A DNA stretch of 64,000 nucleotides from Litorivivens lipolytica (lineage in GTDB: Bacteria > Pseudomonadota > Gammaproteobacteria > Pseudomonadales > Spongiibacteraceae), in the NCBI RefSeq assembly GCF_014191715.1, contig NZ_JACHWY010000001.1, forward strand, positions 62,001-126,000, read 5' to 3'. Shown here one piece after another: positions 56,448-64,000 of this stretch. How positions within the stretch are numbered: the stretch's first letter is position 1; each line of letters starts with the position of its first letter. Both the position numbers and the translations under genes were made by a program. The notes under the pieces were generated by a model. It did not search any database. It was given only the letters and a program-made list of their open reading frames with translations, and had not been told where the DNA came from.

Positions 56448-57845
56448 ATGAAATACATCAGTACCCGCGGCAAAGCGCCCGCCCTGAATTTTGAAGACGT
56501 TCTGCTGACCGGCCTCGCGCCCGATGGCGGTCTGTACGTGCCGCAAACGCTACCGACCTACAGCCCCGAGCAGATTGCCGCCTGGTCCAAGCTGTCCTAC
56601 GCCGAGCTGGCTTTTGAGATCGTCAAGCCCTTTGTAGATGGCGCCATTCCCGACGACGATCTGCGCGATATCGTTAACGACAGCTACAGCGATTTCCGCA
56701 ACAGCGCGATTGCGCCGCTGGTGCAGATCGATCACAACGAATGGATTCTGGAGCTGTTTCAGGGCCCGACGCTGGCCTTTAAAGATTTTGCTCTGCAGAT
56801 GCTGGGCCGCCTGCTGGATTACGTATTGGAGCGCCGCAACCAGAAAGTGGTGGTAATGGGCGCGACGTCTGGTGATACCGGTTCCGCCGCGATTCAGGGC
56901 TGCAAACGCTGTAAGAACCTCGATATTTTTATCCTGCACCCGTACCAGCGCGTATCCGAAGTGCAGCGTCGCCAGATGACCACTGTCGAAGGCGATAACA
57001 TTCACAACATCGCCCTGAAAGGTCACTTCGACCACTGTCAGGCGATGGTGAAAGCCAGCTTTGCCGATCAGAGCTTCCTGCCGGGAGGGCGTCAGCTGGT
57101 GGCGGTAAACTCGATCAACTGGGCGCGCATCATGGCCCAAATCGTGTACTACTTTTATTCGGCGATCGCGCTGGGTGCACCGAACCGCAAGGTCAGCTTC
57201 TCCGTGCCCACCGGTAACTTCGGTGACATCTATGCCGGTTATCTGGCCAAGCAGATGGGCCTGCCCATCGACCAGCTGGTGATTGCCACCAACTGCAACG
57301 ATATCCTGCACCGCTTTGTCAGCAGCAACCGCTTTGAAAAGCAGGAGCTGCAACACACCCTGTCGCCGAGCATGGATATCGTGATTTCCAGCAACTTCGA
57401 GCGCATGCTGTTTGACGGATACGATCGTGACGGCGCGGCAGTGGCAGATCTAATGGACCGCTTTAGCCGCGAAGATGTGTCCGTGCCCGACAGCGTGTTC
57501 GCCAAGGTTCGCGATCTGTTCGACAGTGGTCGCGTCAGCGATGACGAAACCGTTGCCACGATTAAAGAGGTATTCGAAACCAGCGAATACCTGCTTGATC
57601 CGCACTCGGCCATTGGTGTTCACGCGGCCCGTGCCTGCTGGCGCGATCGCAGCGTACCGATGGTAACGCTGGCAACTGCCCATCCGGCCAAGTTCCCGGA
57701 AGCGGTAATGAAGGCGGGCTACCCGGAATCCCCGGCCTTGCCACACCATATGAAAGACCTGCTGAGCCTGCCCGAGCGCTACGAAGTGCTCGACAATGAT
57801 CAGGCCGCGGTGCAGGCCTTTATGGCGTCGCATATCAACGCCTGA
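56448..57845 (+). CDS. thrC: threonine synthase
   Basis: A 465-residue PLP enzyme converting O-phosphohomoserine to threonine. The cofactor lysine is Lys112 in the TLAFKDFALQ motif. The MGATSGDTGSAAI phosphate-binding loop follows, with SVPTGNFGDIYAGY in the second half. The length fits the proteobacterial class. It is 50 nt after hom and overlaps recJ by one base (TGATG). Confidence 0.96.
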   Translation: MKYISTRGKAPALNFEDVLLTGLAPDGGLYVPQTLPTYSPEQIAAWSKLSYAELAFEIVKPFVDGAIPDDDLRDIVNDSYSDFRNSAIAPLVQIDHNEWILELFQGPTLAFKDFALQMLGRLLDYVLERRNQKVVVMGATSGDTGSAAIQGCKRCKNLDIFILHPYQRVSEVQRRQMTTVEGDNIHNIALKGHFDHCQAMVKASFADQSFLPGGRQLVAVNSINWARIMAQIVYYFYSAIALGAPNRKVSFSVPTGNFGDIYAGYLAKQMGLPIDQLVIATNCNDILHRFVSSNRFEKQELQHTLSPSMDIVISSNFERMLFDGYDRDGAAVADLMDRFSREDVSVPDSVFAKVRDLFDSGRVSDDETVATIKEVFETSEYLLDPHSAIGVHAARACWRDRSVPMVTLATAHPAKFPEAVMKAGYPESPALPHHMKDLLSLPERYEVLDNDQAAVQAFMASHINA

Positions 57846-59590
57846 TGAGTCTCAATATTCAGCGACGACAAGCGGCGCTGGACCAAGCGGCTTTCAGTGA
57901 TGCCATTCCGCCCCTGCTGCAGCGTATTTATGCCGCGCGGGGCGTATTCAACGACAGCGATTGCGATCTCTCCCTGACCCACCTGCTGCCTCCAACCTGC
58001 AAGGGTTTGGAGGCGGCAGTGGCGCGTCTGGTAAAAGCCCTCGAAAACGACGAGCGTATCCTGATCGTTGGTGATTTTGATGCCGATGGTGCCACCAGCT
58101 CAGCACTGGGTATGAAAGTCCTGCGCGCCTTTGACGCCCGGCAAGTGGATTTTCTGGTCCCGAATCGCTTTGAGTACGGCTACGGCCTGTCGCCGGAAAT
58201 TGTAGCCGTGGCCGCTGAATCCAAACCCGACCTGATAGTCACTGTCGATAACGGCATTTCCAGTCTGGCGGGGGTGGATGCCGCCAATGCATTGGGCATG
58301 GATGTGGTGATTACCGACCACCATCTGCCCGGCAGTGAATTGCCCAAGGCCCTTGCCATTGTTAACCCGAACCAGCCCGGATGCCCCTTTCCCAGCAAAG
58401 CGCTGGCTGGCGTCGGGGTGATGTTTTATCTGCTGGTGGCCCTGCGAGCGGCGCTCAATACTGCAGGCTGGTTTAAAAAGCAGGGCATAGCGCCGCCCAA
58501 GATGGCGGATTATCTGGATCTGGTGGCGCTGGGCACAGTGGCGGATGTGGTGCCGCTGGATCATAACAACCGGATTCTGGTGCATCAGGGCATTCGCCGG
58601 ATTCGTGCAGGTCTCGCCAGCCCCGGCATCTACGCTTTGCTGGAAGCGGGCAAACGCGACCCCAATCATCTGCAAGCCGCCGACCTCGGTTTTGTGGTCG
58701 GCCCGCGGCTGAATGCCGCCGGAAGGCTGGATGATATGTCGCTGGGGATTCGCTGCCTGCTGGCAGAAGATCCTGATAAAGCCCGGGAACTGGCGGGCGA
58801 TCTCGATCGCCTTAATCGCGAGCGTCGGGAAATAGAGCAGGGCATGCAGCAGGAAGCCCTGTCGCACTTGGAAAACCTTCAGCTCAATACCGATGTGCTT
58901 GCCTCGGGCGAGCTGCCGCTGGGGATTACCTTACATGACGATACCTGGCACCCCGGCGTGGTGGGGCTGGTGGCGTCTCGCATCAAAGAGCGCTTTCACC
59001 GCCCGGTGATTGCCTTCGCGCCAGAAGACGATGAGATCGTTAAAGGCTCCGGGCGTTCTATTCCCGGTGTGCATATTCGCGATGTGCTGGATAGTGTCGA
59101 CAAGCGCTGCCCCGGCGCCATCGTCAAGTTTGGTGGTCACGCCATGGCGGCAGGGCTCAGCCTCAAGCGCGACCGCTTGCAGGATTTCAGCGAAGCTTTC
59201 GCTCAGGTGATTGATGAGCAATCTGATCCGGAGCTGTTTGTGGCCAGTCTGGTCAGTGATGGTGAACTGGGCGCGGGTGATCTGAACGAACCGCTGGCGC
59301 GCCAGCTGTTGGATGCCGGCCCCTGGGGGCAGCATTTTCCCGAGCCGCGCTTTGATGGCGAGTTTCTGCTCTTGAACCAGCGCATCGTCGGCGAAAAACA
59401 TCTGAAGTTTGTGGTCGCACCACTATCCAATCCTCAGCAGGCGATTGATGCCATCGCCTTTAATATCGATGTCGAGCAGTGGCCGAACCCGGATGTGCGT
59501 CGGGTCCGGCTGTACTATGCGCTGGATATCAACCGCTTTCGCGGCAACGAACAGCTGCAGTTAATGGTGCAGTCACTGGAAGCCGTCTAG
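57845..59590 (+). CDS. recJ: single-stranded-DNA-specific exonuclease RecJ
   Basis: A 581-residue 5'-3' exonuclease of the DHH family, used in RecF-type recombination and mismatch repair. The metal motifs are DFDADG at residues 77-82, TVDNG near 133 and the DHH triplet at 158-160. The GGHAMAAGLSL motif of DHHA1 is near residue 430, before the OB-like C-terminal domain. It overlaps the thrC stop and the stop of the convergent gene. Confidence 0.95.
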   Translation: MSLNIQRRQAALDQAAFSDAIPPLLQRIYAARGVFNDSDCDLSLTHLLPPTCKGLEAAVARLVKALENDERILIVGDFDADGATSSALGMKVLRAFDARQVDFLVPNRFEYGYGLSPEIVAVAAESKPDLIVTVDNGISSLAGVDAANALGMDVVITDHHLPGSELPKALAIVNPNQPGCPFPSKALAGVGVMFYLLVALRAALNTAGWFKKQGIAPPKMADYLDLVALGTVADVVPLDHNNRILVHQGIRRIRAGLASPGIYALLEAGKRDPNHLQAADLGFVVGPRLNAAGRLDDMSLGIRCLLAEDPDKARELAGDLDRLNRERREIEQGMQQEALSHLENLQLNTDVLASGELPLGITLHDDTWHPGVVGLVASRIKERFHRPVIAFAPEDDEIVKGSGRSIPGVHIRDVLDSVDKRCPGAIVKFGGHAMAAGLSLKRDRLQDFSEAFAQVIDEQSDPELFVASLVSDGELGAGDLNEPLARQLLDAGPWGQHFPEPRFDGEFLLLNQRIVGEKHLKFVVAPLSNPQQAIDAIAFNIDVEQWPNPDVRRVRLYYALDINRFRGNEQLQLMVQSLEAV

Positions 59591-61074
59591 GCGGCGTTGC
59601 TCTTGCTTGCCTTGGTCGCTTTGCGTTTAGGTGCTGCCGTGGTTTTCTGTGACGGCGATTTGGTCTCCGTTTTCTTACGCAGCGGCGCAGGCCTAGTCTT
59701 CTCCACACACTGCTCCAGCGCTGCCAGTTCTTCCTCCAGATAGGTCAGCAGCTTTTGTACGCTGGGTACCGATTTGCGGCAGGCAATTAGACCAAAGTCC
59801 ACCTTGTCCTGACGGCTTACCAGCGTGATATTCAGCGCGCCGCTATCGATAATCAGCGAAACCGGATACAGCCCGTCCAGCCGTGCACCCTGCCAGTACA
59901 TGGTTTCGCGCGGGCCGGGTACGTGGGAGATGATGACATTGCCCAGCGCTTTGTCCGAGGCCAGGCCAGAGAGAGAGGTGGTCGCGCCCGGCGCCATGAC
60001 CGCGGCGGCGTATGCCATCAGTTGCCCCGGCGACAGTTTGCTCATGCGCTCCTTGTTGTAATCCATACAATTTTTGATGGCGCGCATGCGGGCGGCGGGA
60101 TTGTCCAGGTGGGTCGCGAGTTTGGTGAGGGTAAAGGCGATTTCGTTGTTGGCCTTGCTTTCGCGGTTCTTGCGCCGCACTGACACGGGTACACCCGCCG
60201 TCAGTGAGGTTTTCGGCAGTTCACCGCGATCCTTCAGATAGCGCCGCAGGGCGCCTCCGCACATGGCGAGAATCACATCGTTGCCGGTGGCGTCGAAGGC
60301 CTTGGCCACGGCGCGGATGCGCGGCATGGAGTAGGACTGGGCGGCAAAGCGACGGGAAGCGCTGACTTTCTGGTTGAAAATACAACGCGGCGCCTGACCG
60401 GCCAAGGCGAGATTCTCGTTGCCGGAACGATAGTCCTTGATGGTGGCGCCGACTTCCTTGATGACCGGCGCGATCGCGCCGATGCCCTCGCGGGTAATGG
60501 CGCGCAGGGCGCTCAGCCCGCCGGCCGGGGTTGGCACCGGTGGTTGTGCAGTGCGGGATTTCCGGGCGCCAATCGCCCAGGGCGGCAGCATGGTTTTAGA
60601 GGCTTTCTGATCGTTGGACATGCATTTGTTCAGCATGGTGATGCCGGCAATACCATCGGCCATGGCGTGGTGGATCTTCAGGTACATGGCAATGCGACCG
60701 TCTTCGAGGCCTTCAATCAGGTACATCCGCCACAAGGGGTAGGAGCGATCCAGATGGGCGCTGTGAACCCGTGACACCATGGCCAGCAGCTCCCGCACCC
60801 GGCCGGGCTTGGGCAGAGACAGGTGAACAAAGTGGTGGTTGAGGTCGAAATGGCGGTCTTCCTCCCAGTAGTGCAGGCCCCGTTTGGTCACCAGCCGGTG
60901 GTTAAAGGGCGGGGCGGTTACCGTGTGCTGGCGCAGGCGTTTGGCCAGCTGGTAGGCGAAGTCCGGGCCGGCGCCGGCCGGCGGCTCCAGTAACATCAGT
61001 GAACCGATGTGGAGTGGCTGGCGGCGATTTTCCAGGCGGAGAAAGGCGTCGTCGATTAAAGCGAGTTTTTCCAT
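59587..61074 (-). CDS. wax ester synthase/diacylglycerol acyltransferase (WS/DGAT)
   Basis: A 495-residue bifunctional acyltransferase that makes wax esters or triacylglycerols from acyl-CoA for storage. The active-site HHxxxDG motif is at residues 135-141. A later LSGLASDKALGNVIISHVPGP stretch (broken here by family variation) includes the conserved PLW, ND and NVPGP-type regions. The C-terminal 40 residues are rich in lysine, threonine and proline. The ATG at 61074 follows GGGAGAA; the frame extends to 61161. The gene ends overlap recJ by 4 nt. Confidence 0.9.
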   Translation of the reverse strand: MEKLALIDDAFLRLENRRQPLHIGSLMLLEPPAGAGPDFAYQLAKRLRQHTVTAPPFNHRLVTKRGLHYWEEDRHFDLNHHFVHLSLPKPGRVRELLAMVSRVHSAHLDRSYPLWRMYLIEGLEDGRIAMYLKIHHAMADGIAGITMLNKCMSNDQKASKTMLPPWAIGARKSRTAQPPVPTPAGGLSALRAITREGIGAIAPVIKEVGATIKDYRSGNENLALAGQAPRCIFNQKVSASRRFAAQSYSMPRIRAVAKAFDATGNDVILAMCGGALRRYLKDRGELPKTSLTAGVPVSVRRKNRESKANNEIAFTLTKLATHLDNPAARMRAIKNCMDYNKERMSKLSPGQLMAYAAAVMAPGATTSLSGLASDKALGNVIISHVPGPRETMYWQGARLDGLYPVSLIIDSGALNITLVSRQDKVDFGLIACRKSVPSVQKLLTYLEEELAALEQCVEKTRPAPLRKKTETKSPSQKTTAAPKRKATKASKSNAA

Positions 61075-61318
61075 CTTATGGTTCTCCCAGGCAGAAAAGC
61101 GCTGCCCTCGAAAAGTGTGTATGCCGTTAAAAGCAATGCAAAGGCCGTACCTGCACGGCAAACTGGGAGAATAGCGCCCAAATCAGTCAGTTTTATTAAG
61201 CGGCTGCGCTGGAATGGTGCGAAGGCAAATTGCCTGCACGATCGTAGCGCAGTCGCTTTAAGCCCCTGATTCCTTGCTGTAAAATTGCCGCTCTTTTTGC
61301 CAAGCTGGACACCCTCGA

Positions 61319-62417
61319 ATGCTGGAAGTAAACGCGATCCGCCAAGCCATCAAAGATATGACCGAGCGAACAGATGTGCTCCGGGGGTATCTTTGACTAC
61401 GCTCACAAGAAAGAGCGTCTGACTGAAGTCGAGCTGGAACTCGGCGAACCCTCGGTCTGGGATGACCCGGACAAGGCCCAGGCGCTGGGCCGCGAGCGCG
61501 CCTCACTGGAGGCCGTGGTTCACACTATTGAAGAGCTGGATGGCGGTCTGGTCGATCTGAGCGAGCTGTTGGATATGGCCCTCGAAGAGAGCGACGAAGA
61601 TACGCTGGCCGCGCTGGAGGGCGATGTCGAAAAGCTGGAAGGCGCGCTGGAGACCCTCGAATTCCGCCGCATGTTTTCCGGCGAGATGGATGCCAGCAAC
61701 TGCTTCCTCGATATTCAGGCCGGTTCCGGCGGCACCGAGGCTCAGGACTGGGCCAATATGTTGTTGCGCATGTACCTGCGCTGGGGTGAGCGCCGGGGCT
61801 TCAAACCGGAGCTGGTCGAGGTTTCAGCGGGTGAAGTGGCGGGCATCAAAAGTGCTACTATCCAATTCAGTGGCGAATATGCCTACGGCTGGCTGCGTAC
61901 CGAAAACGGCGTACACCGCCTGGTGCGCAAGTCACCGTTCGATTCCGGCAATCGCCGCCATACCTCCTTTGCCTCGGTCTGGGTGTCGCCGGAAATCGAC
62001 GACAATATCGAGATCGAAATCGACCCTTCTGATGTGCGTACCGACACCTACCGCGCCAGTGGTGCCGGTGGTCAGCACGTCAACAAAACCGACTCGGCGG
62101 TGCGCCTGACCCACGAGCCCACCGGTATTGTGGTGCAGTGTCAGAGCGAGCGCTCCCAGCACCAGAACCGGGATAAATCCTGGAAGATGCTGAAAGCCAA
62201 ACTGTACGAGCTGGAGCTGCAAAAACGCAGTCAGGCTGCGCAGGCGGTGGAAGACAGCAAATCCGATATCGGTTGGGGCAGTCAGATCCGTTCTTACGTG
62301 CTCGACGATCAGCGCATTAAGGATCTTCGCACCAACGTTCAGACCAGCAACTGTGACAAGGTGCTGGATGGCGACATCGATCAGTTTATTGAAGCCAGCC
62401 TGAAAAGCGGCCTTTGA
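61319..62417 (+). CDS. prfB: peptide chain release factor 2 (programmed +1 frameshift)
   Basis: RF2 of 365 residues, encoded in two frames. The first 25 codons from the ATG at 61319 end at an in-frame TGA (61394-61396) after CGGGGG TAT CTT. A +1 shift on CTT continues as Asp26 at 61395, the same junction (Leu25-Asp26) and length as in E. coli. The second part has the tripeptide anticodon-like SPF (VRKSPFDSG) and the GGQ motif (GAGGQHVNK) that triggers hydrolysis. RF2 reads UAA and UGA, so low RF2 favours the shift and raises its own synthesis. An annotation that starts after the shift would lose the N-terminus. Confidence 0.97.
61382..61397 (+). promoter_or_regulatory. RF2 programmed frameshift site
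   Basis: CGGGGGTATCTTTGAC: a Shine-Dalgarno-like GGGGG lies three bases before the CTT-T slip codon and the UGA stop followed by C, the weak termination context. It differs from the E. coli site only in the first base. Confidence 0.96.
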
Positions 62418-62460
62418 TTCCGACTCTCACATTTACAGCCTTATACAGACAGGTAGGCCC

Positions 62461-63990
62461 ATGACCGAACAGACCCCACACCAAGCCGACGAGAACCGCC
62501 TGATAACGGAGCGTCGCGCCAAACTGGCGAAGATCCGGGAGCAGCGCAATGCCTTCCCGAACACCTTCCGCCGTACCGACTATGCCGCCGATCTGCAGGC
62601 GGAGCTGGGCGACAAGGACAAGGAATCCCTGGAAGCGCTGGATCGCAAGGCGGCGGTGGCCGGTCGCATTATGGCCAAGCGCGGGCCCTTTCTGGTGCTG
62701 CAGGATTCCACCGGTCGCATTCAGGCCTATGTCGACAAGAAGCAGCTTCCTGCGGACTTGGTTGAAGAGATCAAGACTTGGGATATCGGCGACATTATTG
62801 CCGGCAAAGGCCCCGTGCATAAATCGGGCAAGGGCGATCTGTATGTGTATCTGGAAAGCGCCGAGCTGCAGACCAAATCCTTGCGCCCATTGCCGGACAA
62901 ATTCCACGGCCTGCAGGATCAGGAAATGCGCTATCGCCAGCGCTATGTGGATCTGATCGTCAATCCGGAAGTGCGCGACGTATTTCGCGCCCGCACCAAG
63001 GTGATCAGCACCATTCGTCGCTACCTGTCTGATCACAACTTCATGGAGGTCGAAACCCCCATGATGCAGGTGATTCCCGGTGGCGCAACGGCGCGCCCCT
63101 TTAAGACCCACCACAACGCCCTTGATGTGGATATGTATCTCAGAATCGCGCCTGAGCTGTACCTGAAACGTCTAGTAGTTGGCGGTTTTGAACGCGTCTT
63201 TGAAATCAATCGAAACTTTCGCAACGAAGGCTTGTCCACTCGGCACAATCCGGAATTCACGATGCTGGAGTTCTATCAGGCCTACGCGGACTACAACGAC
63301 CTGATGGACCTGACCGAAGACATGTTGCGCACGGTTGCACTGGAGGTGCTGGGCACCACCGAAGTGAAGCAAACCGAGCGCAATGCCGAAGGTGAGGTGG
63401 TGAGTGAGAAAGTCTATGACTTTGGTAAGCCCTTCCAGCGTCTGTCGGTGTTCGATTCGGTATTGAAGTACAACGCGGATATTACGGCTGAGGCCCTGTC
63501 GGACGAGGCCAAAGCGCGTGAAATCGCCAAAGGATTGGGCATCCAGCTAAAAGACAGCTGGGGTTTGGGCAAAGTGCAGATCGAAATCTTCGAATCTACC
63601 GTAGAACACCTTTTGGATCAGCCGACGTTCATAACGGAGTACCCCACCGAGGTGTCTCCTCTGGCGCGGCGCAGCGATGACAATCCTTTTGTCACCGACC
63701 GCTTTGAATTCTTTGTGGGCGGTCGGGAACTGGCAAACGGATTCTCGGAGCTGAATGATGCAGAAGACCAGGCCGCCCGCTTTATGGAGCAGGTGGCGGA
63801 AAAAGAAGGCGGCGACCTTGAGGCCATGCATTACGATGCAGATTACATTAAGGCGCTGGAATACGGGCTGCCCCCGACCGCAGGTGAGGGCATTGGTATC
63901 GACCGGCTTGTCATGCTGTTGACGGACTCGCCTTCGATACGCGATGTGCTCCTGTTTCCTCATATGAGGCCGGAGGGTAGTGCTAACTAG
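62461..63990 (+). CDS. lysS: lysine--tRNA ligase, class II
   Basis: A 509-residue class II synthetase. The N-terminal OB-fold anticodon domain (about 60-160) contains [15 protein letters not shown]. Motif 2 is [11 protein letters not shown] with the following [10 protein letters not shown], and motif 3 is [12 protein letters not shown] near the end. The length matches LysS. It follows prfB by 43 nt, the usual prfB-lysS pair, and its stop is 10 nt before the end of the window. Confidence 0.97.
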   Translation: MTEQTPHQADENRLITERRAKLAKIREQRNAFPNTFRRTDYAADLQAELGDKDKESLEALDRKAAVAGRIMAKRGPFLVLQDSTGRIQAYVDKKQLPADLVEEIKTWDIGDIIAGKGPVHKSGKGDLYVYLESAELQTKSLRPLPDKFHGLQDQEMRYRQRYVDLIVNPEVRDVFRARTKVISTIRRYLSDHNFMEVETPMMQVIPGGATARPFKTHHNALDVDMYLRIAPELYLKRLVVGGFERVFEINRNFRNEGLSTRHNPEFTMLEFYQAYADYNDLMDLTEDMLRTVALEVLGTTEVKQTERNAEGEVVSEKVYDFGKPFQRLSVFDSVLKYNADITAEALSDEAKAREIAKGLGIQLKDSWGLGKVQIEIFESTVEHLLDQPTFITEYPTEVSPLARRSDDNPFVTDRFEFFVGGRELANGFSELNDAEDQAARFMEQVAEKEGGDLEAMHYDADYIKALEYGLPPTAGEGIGIDRLVMLLTDSPSIRDVLLFPHMRPEGSAN

Positions 63991-64000
63991 GGTTTAGAGA

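Noticed and set aside
61374-62417. prfB as a truncated or frameshifted pseudogene
   Set aside because: The frame change is the standard programmed RF2 site with intact SD-like run, slip codon and UGA-C.

Overview
This window is chromosomal DNA of a gammaproteobacterium, most likely a marine member of the Cellvibrionales/Spongiibacteraceae or a close relative. Three things point there: housekeeping gene order (ypjD, ffh, rpsP-rimM-trmD-rplS, xerD-dsbC, hom-thrC-recJ, prfB-lysS), the number of TonB-dependent receptors, and the lipid or ketone catabolism genes. The taxonomic call is inference from gene content; no rRNA is present.

Layout. Positions 1-5.8 kb hold a thiolase, slyD and a three-gene operon for the compatible solute glucosylglycerate: a phosphatase, a GT81 synthase and a GH13_18 phosphorylase. 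From 5.8 to 14.1 kb there is a TetR-controlled nutrient locus: TetR, a GH20 hexosaminidase lipoprotein, a TonB receptor and two alpha/beta hydrolases. The same near-palindromic site (TGWACC-N4-GGTWCA) lies in front of both the GH20 operon and the outlying hydrolase gene, so the locus looks like one small regulon.

From 14.2 to 31.8 kb is an accessory catabolic region. It has two Baeyer-Villiger-type flavin monooxygenases, two AraC regulators with an N-terminal ligand-binding domain, a membrane protein/START-domain pair, a DUF445 protein, an MpaB-like (DUF2236) heme oxygenase candidate, a TonB receptor, an orphan cytochrome oxidase subunit III/IV pair, and a tight acyl-CoA ligase-SDR-esterase-BVMO operon. 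That operon reads as alcohol to ketone to ester to acid to acyl-CoA. The region ends in the wreck of another TonB receptor gene that appears to have lost its middle. Shared upstream motifs suggest that several of these units are co-regulated.

From 32 to 64 kb the window is core genome: slt, a putative tRNA-queuosine mannosyltransferase, trpS, a TonB receptor, tRNA-Leu(CAA), queA-tgt followed by a run of overlapping small genes (NIF3-like, Nudix, gamma-carbonic anhydrase, DUF1289), corC-ypjD, ffh, the rpsP operon, an SLC13 transporter, xerD, dsbC, alaC, hom, thrC, recJ, a wax ester synthase/DGAT, prfB with its programmed +1 frameshift, and lysS. Palindromic intergenic repeats of two families lie at 36.4, 51.8 and 54.9 kb. 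No CRISPR array, rRNA, insertion sequence or prophage was seen.
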